Assembly (NCBI GenBank): GCA_027449525.1
Contig: DAIDLK010000018.1
Span: 1 to 11,858 of the forward strand
DNA: 11,858 bases
Origin: Legionellaceae bacterium
GTDB lineage: Bacteria; Pseudomonadota; Gammaproteobacteria; Legionellales; Legionellaceae
Reading direction: 5' to 3'
Position 1 is the stretch's first letter. The number at the start of each line of letters is the position of its first letter. Positions 6,262-11,858 of the stretch are shown in pieces. The position numbers and the translations under genes were made by a program. A model generated the notes under the pieces. It was not told where the DNA came from. It ran no database searches and saw nothing but the letters and a program-made list of their open reading frames with translations.

Positions 6262-7595
6262 ATCCGATTGCCGGAGTGTTGTTTTGGATTATGCTAATTT
6301 TCTTCTTGGGCTTACTCGGTCGTTATGTGGCGAATCGCTGTAATCAACCTGCTGTTCTAGGTGAGCTGTTGATGGGGGTTATCCTTGGCAACGTGTGTTA
6401 TTGGTTGAGGCTACCTACGATGGTGATTTTGCGCGAGGGATCAGCAGTGTTTACCATCCTTAATCACATATTAGCTGGTGAATCACTTGCTGACACCGCA
6501 GTTAGCTCAGGTATTTTGGCTATTCTTCAAACTAATCAGGCTTTCTCGGTACTGCAAGTAGCGCAAGCGATTGATATTTTTTCACGCTATGGCATCTTAT
6601 TTTTGTTGTTCATGGTCGGATTAGAAAGTTCGATTGATGAGATTAAGCAAACCGGACAAGAGGCATTTATTGTTGCTTTAATTGGGGTTGTTTGCCCAGT
6701 TTTCTTGGGTTATGCAGTGATGACGTATTTATGGCCTGAGTTTGATTTTAAAACCAATTGGTTTGTAGCTGCTACGTTATCGGCTACGAGTGTCGGTATT
6801 ACCGCACGCGTGCTGAAAGAGTTAAAAAAAATGCGCACACGTGAGGCAAAAATTATCCTTGGAGCGGCTATTATTGATGATATTTTGGGGTTGTTGATTT
6901 TAGCAGTGGTAAGCAATGTAGCCATTAGCGGTGTAGTTGACGCTTTCGTGTTAGTACGCTTAGTGAGTGTTGCGGTAGGTTATTTTGTGCTGGTTTTGTG
7001 GTTGGGACCTTGGGTACTAAGGCAGTTGGTGCGGGGATGTAATTTCTTAGATTTATGGGAAAGAAAATTAGTCGTCGCTTTTTTATTTTTAATGTTGCTG
7101 TCTTGGTTGGCAACTTGTGCGCAATTGGCTAGTATTATCGGGGCATTTATGGCAGGTCTTATAATTAGTGATGACTATTTTGATGAGCAGACGAGTAGCA
7201 GCCGTCGCACGGTCATTCATGAATTAATCGCCCCGTTGGAAGCTTTGTTAGCGCCGTTGTTTTTCATGTTAATTGGCATGCAGGTTAAATTGGAATTATT
7301 TCTTAATTGGCACGTAGCTATTATTGCCTCTTCATTGATTTTCGTTGCGATGGTTGGCAAGTTAATGAGCGGGTTAGGTGCATCAAAGAATGAGGATCGC
7401 TGGCTAATTGGCATTGGGATGCTACCTCGTGGAGAGGTCGGTTTAGTATTTGCAGCAATTGGCCGTACGTTGGGTGTGTTAACCGATCAATTATTTTCAG
7501 CCATTATTTTGATGGTGATAGTCACCACTTTGTTGGCTCCAACGTGGATTAAGTGGCGTTTCAGTCGCCAAGTGCAGAAAAAATTATGCCATTAG
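6249..7595 (+). CDS. CPA2-type cation:proton antiporter (NapA/KefB-like membrane domain)
   Basis: This is an inner-membrane antiporter of the monovalent cation:proton antiporter-2 group, exchanging Na+ or K+ for protons. The 448 residues are mostly hydrophobic, with about 12-13 predicted membrane segments. Family features are FLLFMVGLESS (118-128), the paired ion-binding aspartates in GAAIIDDILGLL (Asp210-Asp211), SIIGAFMAGLIIS (295-307), PLFFMLIGMQV (336-346) and GMLPRGEVGLVFAAIGRTLG (390-409). The double Asp suggests the electrogenic NapA/NhaA-like type, known from that family. There is no C-terminal TrkA-N/RCK domain, so it is not a full KefB/KefC potassium efflux protein. The loop between the first segments (about 55-105) is longer than in compact homologues. 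The start ATG 6249 lies inside ppsA, 7 bases after GAAGG (6237-6241). The 13-base overlap upstream and 10-base overlap with nadC suggest translational coupling. The ion specificity cannot be read from sequence. Confidence 0.9.
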   Translation: MQHLDPIAGVLFWIMLIFFLGLLGRYVANRCNQPAVLGELLMGVILGNVCYWLRLPTMVILREGSAVFTILNHILAGESLADTAVSSGILAILQTNQAFSVLQVAQAIDIFSRYGILFLLFMVGLESSIDEIKQTGQEAFIVALIGVVCPVFLGYAVMTYLWPEFDFKTNWFVAATLSATSVGITARVLKELKKMRTREAKIILGAAIIDDILGLLILAVVSNVAISGVVDAFVLVRLVSVAVGYFVLVLWLGPWVLRQLVRGCNFLDLWERKLVVAFLFLMLLSWLATCAQLASIIGAFMAGLIISDDYFDEQTSSSRRTVIHELIAPLEALLAPLFFMLIGMQVKLELFLNWHVAIIASSLIFVAMVGKLMSGLGASKNEDRWLIGIGMLPRGEVGLVFAAIGRTLGVLTDQLFSAIILMVIVTTLLAPTWIKWRFSRQVQKKLCH

Positions 7596-8410
7596 TCGAA
7601 GTGGATATCGCCTTAGCTGAAGACATGGGTGCGGGCGACATCACCGCGCAATTATTAACCGAAGAGGCAAGCTTGGAAGCGGTTATTTTAACGCGCGAGC
7701 CAATGGTGATGTGTGGACAAGCTTGGGCCGAAGCCGCCTTTTTGCGCGTTAATGCGTCGATTGGCGTGAAATGGCTAGTGGCTGAGGGCGCCTATTGTGC
7801 AAAACCTGCTGTGTTAGCCAAAATTTCAGGCCCTGCCCGCGGTGTATTAACCGCTGAGCGTACCGCCTTAAATTTCTTGCAAACGCTCTCGGCTACTGCT
7901 ACCGTAACGCGTGATTATGTGCTGAGAGTACGTGGTACCGGCGTGACGATCCTTGATACGCGGAAAACCTTACCGGGTCTTCGTCAGGCACAAAAGTATG
8001 CCGTACGTTGTGGCGGAGGGACTAATCATCGTATGGGCTTATACGATGCTTACTTAATCAAAGAAAACCACATTAAAACTTACGGCTCGGTGCGTGACGT
8101 CATTGAGCAAGCACGCACACTCCGACCAGACTGTTTTTTAGAAATTGAGGTACAAACCCTCGACGAATTACAACAAGCACTTGCCGCATTACCTGACCGC
8201 ATTTTGTTGGATAATTTTAACTTAGCCATGTTGCAAGAGGCCGTGGCAATGAATCAACCCAAGCGAGTGTCCTTAGAGGTTTCTGGTGGGGTGAATCTTA
8301 CCAATCTCGCCGCCATAGCGGCCACTGGAATTGATTATATTTCTATTGGTGCCTTAACGAAATCAGTGCGGGCCATTGATTTAAGCTTATTAGTTGAGCG
8401 GGTCTTATGA
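7586..8410 (+). CDS. nadC: Nicotinate-nucleotide pyrophosphorylase (carboxylating), quinolinate phosphoribosyltransferase
   Basis: NadC makes nicotinate mononucleotide, CO2 and pyrophosphate from quinolinate and phosphoribosyl pyrophosphate in de novo NAD synthesis. The 274-residue protein has the N-terminal ALAEDMGAGDITAQLL (9-24), ERTALNFLQTLS (91-102), the substrate-binding LDTRKTLPGLRQAQKYAV (123-140), GGGTNHRMGLYDAYLIKENH (143-162), EIEVQTLDEL (186-195), LLDNF (207-211) and the phosphate-binding SGGVN then DYISIGALTK at the C-terminus. I chose ATG 7586, which overlaps the antiporter stop by 10 bases and gives a normal N-terminus. A GTG at 7553 would add 11 residues that are just antiporter sequence in another frame. 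The upstream ribosome site is weak (AGAAAAAA), which fits coupling to antiporter translation. nadA and nadB are not nearby. The stop overlaps the murG start (ATGA). Confidence 0.96.
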   Translation: MPLVEVDIALAEDMGAGDITAQLLTEEASLEAVILTREPMVMCGQAWAEAAFLRVNASIGVKWLVAEGAYCAKPAVLAKISGPARGVLTAERTALNFLQTLSATATVTRDYVLRVRGTGVTILDTRKTLPGLRQAQKYAVRCGGGTNHRMGLYDAYLIKENHIKTYGSVRDVIEQARTLRPDCFLEIEVQTLDELQQALAALPDRILLDNFNLAMLQEAVAMNQPKRVSLEVSGGVNLTNLAAIAATGIDYISIGALTKSVRAIDLSLLVERVL

Positions 8411-9483
8411 GTTTGCGTGTCGTATTAACCGGGGGAGGCAGTGCGGGTCACGTTAATCCGAACATTGCCTTGATTGAGGTGTTGCGCGCGCGTGGCATGG
8501 ACATTAATTATTTAGGTTCAAAGGATGGGGTGGAGCGCGCTATGATTAGTGCGTTAAACATTCCTTATTACGCGGTGCGTTCTGGTAAATTACGCCGCTA
8601 TTTTAGTTGGAAAAATTTTACTGACCCCTTGAATGTGTTGCTAGGTATAGGGCAAGCGTATCGTTTAATCAAGCGACTAAAACCTCAGGTTGTGTTTTCC
8701 AAAGGTGGTTTTGTGGCCCTACCAGTTGTTGTGGCTGCCTGGCTCAATCGGGTACCAGTAATTGCACATGAATCCGATCTAACGCCAGGACTCGCCAATC
8801 GTTTAAGTCTGCCGTTTATTAATCGTTTGTGTGTTACCTTCCCTTACACTCGGGTCGGTAAGCGTCATCAACACAAAGTCATCGTGACCGGCACGCCAAT
8901 TCGCTCAGCATTGTTACAAGGCTCAGTTGAGCGAGGGCTTGCTCTATGTGGTTTTTCTGCCACGATCGATTGTCTTTTGGTGATGGGGGGGAGCTTGGGC
9001 GCACGCCGTGTGAATGAATGTGTTCGCGAAGCGTTGTCTGCTTTGACGGCTCGTTATCAAGTCATTCATTTGTGTGGCAAAGGCAATATTGATACAACGT
9101 TATTAACCATGACGCGTTATCGACAATTTGAATACGTCGAGGCTGAGTTAGCCGATTTGTTGGCTGCCACGCACGTGGTTATTTCGCGTGCCGGTGCTAA
9201 TGCGTTGTTAGAAATATTGGCATGCGGCAAGCCGCACGTGCTCATTCCGCTGCCCCGCGCGGTTAGCCGAGGTGATCAAGAATTAAATGCGCGTTATTTT
9301 GCGCAACTGGGTATCAGTGAAGTGGTTGAACAACCGGACCTAACGGTCGATACGCTATTAGCGGCTCTAGGCCGTATTGAACAGCAGTACAACGCACGGG
9401 TCACCAGCATTGCAAACCTAAACATCCAATCGGCGACCGCGCAAGTGGTCGATTTAATTTTGCGCACGGCGCGAACTGAATAA
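8407..9483 (+). CDS. murG: MurG: UDP-GlcNAc:lipid I N-acetylglucosaminyltransferase, Firmicutes-type sequence
   Basis: MurG adds GlcNAc to undecaprenyl-diphospho-MurNAc-pentapeptide on the inner face of the cytoplasmic membrane, forming lipid II for peptidoglycan. The 358-residue GT-B protein has the glycine loop GGGSAGHVNPN (9-19), VVFSKGGFVALPVVVAAW (95-112), HESDLTPGLANRLS (121-134), TGTPIR (161-166), MGGSLGARRVNE (193-204) and the donor-binding SRAGANALLEIL (260-271) with Glu269 at the same number as in E. coli. Several signatures are of the Bacillus/Clostridium kind: HESDLTPGLAN instead of the usual proteobacterial HEQNxxxGLTN, SGKLRRYFSWKN (59-70) and SRGDQELNA (287-295). The gene is not in a mur-fts division cluster: it follows nadC with a 4-base ATGA overlap and precedes rlpA by 10 bases. 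It is intact and probably functional; it could be the sole copy or a second one. Confidence 0.95.
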   Translation: MSLRVVLTGGGSAGHVNPNIALIEVLRARGMDINYLGSKDGVERAMISALNIPYYAVRSGKLRRYFSWKNFTDPLNVLLGIGQAYRLIKRLKPQVVFSKGGFVALPVVVAAWLNRVPVIAHESDLTPGLANRLSLPFINRLCVTFPYTRVGKRHQHKVIVTGTPIRSALLQGSVERGLALCGFSATIDCLLVMGGSLGARRVNECVREALSALTARYQVIHLCGKGNIDTTLLTMTRYRQFEYVEAELADLLAATHVVISRAGANALLEILACGKPHVLIPLPRAVSRGDQELNARYFAQLGISEVVEQPDLTVDTLLAALGRIEQQYNARVTSIANLNIQSATAQVVDLILRTARTE

Positions 9484-9493
9484 GGTGAAACAC

Positions 9494-10285
9494 ATGAGCC
9501 GAAGCATGGTGAGGTGCTGGTTGTTAGGTCTGTTGCTGCCGATAAGCGGTTGCCAGCTGCTCTTACCGTCGGTTCCGGTTGAGCAAGACGGCGCGCCACC
9601 AGGACCCCCACCGCGTTGGTTTAAGGCTATTATTCCACAGCATGAACCACTCAGCCGTTATGGTAATCCGAGCAGTTACAGCGTAAGAGGTCAGCGTTAT
9701 CGTGTCATGCATTCAGCGCGTGGTTACCATGCACGGGGGTTAGCGTCGTGGTATGGCACTAAATTTCATCATAAACGCACTTCCAGTGGTGAACCTTACG
9801 ATATGTATGCGTTAACTGCCGCACATAAAACGTTGCCGCTCCCAACCTATTTGCGGGTAAAAAATTTAGATAATGGTCGCGTGACCATCGTAAAAGTCAA
9901 TGATCGTGGTCCTTTTCATAGTGCTCGAATACTTGATTTGTCGTATGGTTCAGCCGTGAAGTTGGGCTTATTTCCAGGTGGGGTTGCGCACGTTGAGTTA
10001 GACGCGATTGTTATTGGTGCAGAGCCGAAAACGAAGAAAGCACCAGACAACCAATCGTCCAGTGAACATTATTATTTGCAAGCAGGGGTATTTACCCAAC
10101 GTGCATCTGCCGCTAATTTTCGTCAACAGCTTAGTCGTTTTACGACGGCAGTGGTCAGTATTGAGCCGACTAAACAACGTTATGTGGTAAGGATTGGTCC
10201 TTTTGCCACGCAACAAACAGCCAATCAATTAAAAAATAAACTACGTGTGCAAGGCTTTCGAGGCGTTTTTTCTTTTAAGCGTTAA
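9494..10285 (+). CDS. rlpA: RlpA-like septal lipoprotein, DPBB lytic transglycosylase with SPOR domain
   Basis: RlpA is an outer-membrane lipoprotein that gathers at the septum and, in Pseudomonas, cleaves glycan strands lacking stem peptides. The 263-residue protein starts with a lipoprotein signal (MSRSMVRCWLLGLLLPISGC) with lipidation at Cys20. Gln21 follows, not Asp, so outer-membrane sorting is expected. The double-psi beta-barrel spans about 83-173 with GLASWYGTKFHHKRTSSGEP, candidate catalytic Glu100 and Asp137 in VKVNDRGPFHSARILDLS. A C-terminal SPOR domain (about 191-262; YYLQAGVFTQRASAANF, RYVVRIGPFATQQTA) binds denuded septal glycan. ATG 9494 is chosen because AAGGTG (9482-9487) lies 6 bases upstream; a GTG at 9485 would lie inside that site. 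It is the last gene of the block starting at ppsA and meets the L,D-transpeptidase gene tail to tail, sharing stop-codon bases. Confidence 0.94.
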   Translation: MSRSMVRCWLLGLLLPISGCQLLLPSVPVEQDGAPPGPPPRWFKAIIPQHEPLSRYGNPSSYSVRGQRYRVMHSARGYHARGLASWYGTKFHHKRTSSGEPYDMYALTAAHKTLPLPTYLRVKNLDNGRVTIVKVNDRGPFHSARILDLSYGSAVKLGLFPGGVAHVELDAIVIGAEPKTKKAPDNQSSSEHYYLQAGVFTQRASAANFRQQLSRFTTAVVSIEPTKQRYVVRIGPFATQQTANQLKNKLRVQGFRGVFSFKR

Positions 10286-11004
10286 TCATCTGGGGCAGTA
10301 ATCACTAAGCGAGTTCCAAGTGTGTTACCAGCCGGCAGTTCAATGAATTCCTCATTGAGCCAACGTGCGTCTTCTGTGAATAAGCGAACGCAACCATGAC
10401 TGGCGCGTTTTCCGGGCACTTCTTCGCTGCCATGCAACGCATAACCGCGAAAAAAATGCATGCAATAGGGCATTTTCGCTCCTCCGCTCAGTCCATCCGG
10501 GCGATAAGGAAACGCGGTTGAAACACAATCGATGTCTTGCTTCCTGATAATATGAAATAAACCTGACGGGGTTTCGCATTGTCCGGTCTGGTGCGGGCAC
10601 GCCCCCGAGCCAGACGATACAGGCCCCCACCAAACTAGTTCCCCTTCAGGACTGTAAGCTGCCCAGGCTAATTGTGCTTGGTTGACGTAAATAATTTTCT
10701 CGCCCATGCCATTGACGTAGCGTGGGAAGGGAGCCACATCGTAAATGGTGAGGCGCTCTAGATGTTTTGGTACCGCAATCCGCATGCCCGGTTGTAAGGG
10801 AGTATTCATGCGATTAACCCGTTTCACAAGATCTTGTTCTTCTGCATCTGGGAACAGGGTTTGCCAATCCTCATTCGGTTGAACGTGAAAGCAGAGGTAG
10901 TCAGGATCTTGACATAGCCGTTCGGTAAAGCGCGGCTGGGCATAATTGGAGCCAGCAAAGCTTATCAGGATGCCAATTAAAATCAACGGATAGTGTGCTT
11001 TCAT
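10282..11004 (-). CDS. Secreted L,D-transpeptidase (YkuD domain), EnhA-like
   Basis: This is a periplasmic L,D-transpeptidase, an enzyme class that forms 3-3 peptidoglycan cross-links or attaches or exchanges groups at meso-diaminopimelate. The 240-residue protein has a signal peptide (cleavage likely after SNYA, residue 22). A LysM-like region follows at about 35-80 (FHVQPNEDWQTLFPDAEEQD, RVNRMNTPLQPGMRIAVP). The YkuD domain has GPVSSGSGACPHQTGQC (127-143), ETPSGLFHI, the conserved MPYCMHFFRGYALHGSEEVP and the catalytic SHGCVRLF with Cys205. The Cys-rich GxACPHxxGxC segment and layout resemble Legionella EnhA, a protein linked to host-cell entry; that comparison is from memory. ATG 11004-11002 is preferred over a TTG two codons earlier; neither has a clear ribosome binding site. 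Its TAA (10284-10282) overlaps the rlpA TAA. The precise reaction is not settled by sequence. Confidence 0.9.
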   Translation of the reverse strand: MKAHYPLILIGILISFAGSNYAQPRFTERLCQDPDYLCFHVQPNEDWQTLFPDAEEQDLVKRVNRMNTPLQPGMRIAVPKHLERLTIYDVAPFPRYVNGMGEKIIYVNQAQLAWAAYSPEGELVWWGPVSSGSGACPHQTGQCETPSGLFHIIRKQDIDCVSTAFPYRPDGLSGGAKMPYCMHFFRGYALHGSEEVPGKRASHGCVRLFTEDARWLNEEFIELPAGNTLGTRLVITAPDD

Positions 11005-11011
11005 ACACAAT

Positions 11012-11024
11012 ACTAGCGGCTAGT
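11012..11024. repeat. Short inverted repeat ACTAG-CGG-CTAGT before the L,D-transpeptidase gene
   Basis: ACTAG (11012-11016), CGG spacer and CTAGT (11020-11024) form a perfect 5-bp palindrome. It lies 7 bases upstream of the L,D-transpeptidase ATG, where a ribosome binding site would be expected and is not seen. An eight-base A run (T on the coding strand) follows at 11027-11034. It could be an operator or a small 5' leader hairpin. Confidence 0.4.
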
Positions 11025-11072
11025 GGAAAAAAAACTTAACGTCAAATTACCGTGTAAGTTCAAGTTTTACAG

Positions 11073-11078
11073 TATAAT
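11073..11078 (+). promoter_or_regulatory. Candidate -10 box of the accD promoter (TATAAT)
   Basis: A perfect TATAAT lies 30 bases before the accD ATG. No clear -35 hexamer is present at 16-18 bases upstream (sequence there is ACCGTGTA), so the promoter may depend on an activator or only on the strong -10. It sits in the 104-bp divergent spacer between the L,D-transpeptidase gene and accD. Confidence 0.45.
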
Positions 11079-11108
11079 AGTTTAACCGAATAGAATGGAT
11101 GAGAGTCG

Positions 11109-11678
11109 ATGAGCTGGTTTAAAAAATTATTGCCGCCAAAAATAAGAACGGAAACTGCACAGAAAAAAGGGGTTCCCGAAGGATTATGGGTTAAATGTGA
11201 AGGGTGCAATGACGTTCTTTACCGGGCAGAATTGGAAAAAAATCACTTTGTATGCTTCAAATGCAACCACCATCACCGTTTGACTGCTCGACAACGAATT
11301 GCGCGTTTCTTAGACCAATCAGGGCAGGTGGAGTTGGCAGCGGAGTTAGAGCCGGTTGATCGTTTGAAATTCCGTGATTCAAAAAAATACAAAGATCGTA
11401 TTATCAGTGCTCAAAAATCAACAGGTGAGCGTGATGCCCTAGTGGTCGTCAAAGGAACGTTGCACGGTTCTCCGGTGGTTGTGAGTGCGTTTGAGTTTAA
11501 TTTCATGGGTGGTTCGATGGGAGCTGTGGTCGGCGAGAAGTTTGTGCGTGGTGTAAATGCGGCTCTCGCCACTCGTTGTGGCTTTGTTTGTTTTAGTGCC
11601 AGTGGCGGCGCGCGCATGCAAGAGGGTTTATTTTCCCTGATGCAAATGGCAAAAACGTCGATGGCATTGGCGTATTTT
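11109..11678 (+). CDS. accD: Acetyl-CoA carboxylase carboxyltransferase beta subunit, C-terminally truncated at a sequence junction
   Basis: AccD with AccA transfers the carboxyl group from carboxybiotin to acetyl-CoA, giving malonyl-CoA for fatty-acid synthesis. The N-terminus SWFKKLLPPKI is typical of the subunit. The four-cysteine zinc finger is complete (Cys30, Cys33, Cys49, Cys52, in VKCEGCNDVLYRAEL and FVCFKCNHHHRL). The crotonase-fold part is recognisable through FEFNFMGGSMGAVVGEKFVR and FSASGGARMQEGLFSLMQMA. Homology stops after MAKTSMALAYF, near residue 190 of an expected 290-300, so the C-terminal third with the conserved LTDPTxGGVxAS region is missing. The frame stays open to the window end by chance, but those residues are not AccD-like. 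The ATG at 11109 follows GGATGAGA closely. A gene cut here would be non-functional, and AccD is essential. This supports an artificial break. Confidence 0.93.
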
Positions 11679-11679
11679 C
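11678..11679. other. Abrupt sequence junction (probable chimera) between accD and foreign DNA
   Basis: Left of this point the plus strand encodes AccD up to MALAYF. Right of it the minus strand encodes 60 codons of an unrelated FAD oxidoreductase, ending exactly here with LARYTSELYR. Base composition changes from about 47% GC (60-base sample at 11401-11460) to about 66% (11681-11858). No inverted repeat, IS end or tRNA is seen at the break. Confidence 0.8.
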
Positions 11680-11858
11680 CGATACAGTTCCGACGTGTAG
11701 CGCGCGAGCTGCGTCATGTTGATCGACTGGCGCAGCTGTCCGACGAGACCCGCCGCGTGCCAGGTCGTGCCGCTGGTGAGCTGCTTGCGTTCGAGCAGCA
11801 CGACGTCGCTCCAGCCGAGCTTGCCGAGGTGATAGGCGATCGAGCAGCCGATCACGCC
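11679..11858 (-). CDS. FAD-dependent oxidoreductase of the DAO family (dimethylglycine/sarcosine dehydrogenase-like), N-terminal fragment
   Basis: Sixty codons on the minus strand encode the FAD-binding N-terminus of a D-amino-acid-oxidase-fold enzyme. GVIGCSIAYHLGKLG is the end of the dinucleotide-binding loop; its leading GGG would be just outside the window. It is followed by DVVLLERKQLTSGTTWHAAG and LVGQLRQSINMTQLARYTSE. The TSGTTWHAAGLVGQLR and TxLARYTxELYR patterns are typical of dimethylglycine and sarcosine dehydrogenases, which oxidise N-methylglycines to glycine derivatives and formaldehyde. Both ends are missing: the start lies beyond 11858, and the reading past 11679 is only antisense accD. 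The GTG at 11855 is inside the Rossmann motif and is not the start. GC is about 66%, with strong G/C third positions, unlike every other gene here. The source is probably another, high-GC proteobacterium. Confidence 0.8.

Noticed and set aside
9294..9611. A 105-codon minus-strand open frame across the murG/rlpA boundary
   Set aside because: It is antisense to two well-supported genes, with no domain or ribosome site.
11679..11858. In-frame extension of accD to the window end, as a possible novel fusion protein
   Set aside because: The extension has no AccD or other recognisable features, while the opposite strand has clear FAD-enzyme motifs in every part. The open frame is a by-product of high GC.
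1..11858. tRNA, rRNA, CRISPR, riboswitch, toxin-antitoxin or phage-defence loci
   Set aside because: I looked for them and saw no supporting sequence. In particular, thiL has no thiamine-pyrophosphate riboswitch pattern next to it, and no repeat-spacer array is present.

Overview
The window looks like chromosomal DNA of a moderately low-GC gammaproteobacterium, with a short foreign piece at its right end. Several traits point towards Legionellales or a similar host-associated lineage, though none proves it. These are a leucine-rich-repeat (LRR) protein of the kind found in effector repertoires, a secreted L,D-transpeptidase resembling Legionella EnhA, and a MurG of the type usual in Firmicutes. 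I place the organism only at about order level, by inference.

Layout. Positions 1-477 hold the 3' end of an IS30-like insertion sequence: the last 55 codons of the transposase, a non-coding tail, and a probable terminal inverted repeat. The putative IS end touches the stop codon of an LRR gene on the minus strand (479-1395). That gene appears to be broken near its 5' end by a one-base frameshift. Next come thiL and fabF on the minus strand, separated by 4 bp. A 139-bp divergent promoter region follows. Five plus-strand genes then run in a tight, probably co-transcribed block: ppsA, a CPA2-type cation/proton antiporter, nadC, murG and rlpA. The first three junctions overlap by 13, 10 and 4 bp, and the last has a 10-bp gap. 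An EnhA-like L,D-transpeptidase faces rlpA tail to tail, and the two stop codons share the bases TTAA. accD begins after a 104-bp divergent spacer.

Right end. accD is cut after about 190 codons, at 11678/11679. From there the DNA is about 66% GC and encodes, on the opposite strand, the N-terminal part of a FAD-dependent oxidoreductase of the dimethylglycine/sarcosine dehydrogenase type. The break is sharp and falls inside an essential gene. A chimeric clone or read, or a misassembly, is the most likely explanation.

Function. Most intact genes are core metabolism. PpsA makes PEP from pyruvate (gluconeogenesis; PEP also feeds peptidoglycan precursors). NadC makes nicotinate mononucleotide, ThiL makes thiamine diphosphate, and FabF and AccD act in fatty-acid synthesis. 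MurG, RlpA and the L,D-transpeptidase form a small cell-wall group: lipid II synthesis, septal glycan cleavage, and cross-linking or tailoring. I see no tRNA, rRNA, CRISPR array or recognisable defence system, and no convincing new multi-gene system. The points that deserve a second look are the frameshifted LRR gene beside the IS, the Firmicutes-type MurG outside a division cluster, the control region between fabF and ppsA, and the artefact-like right junction.
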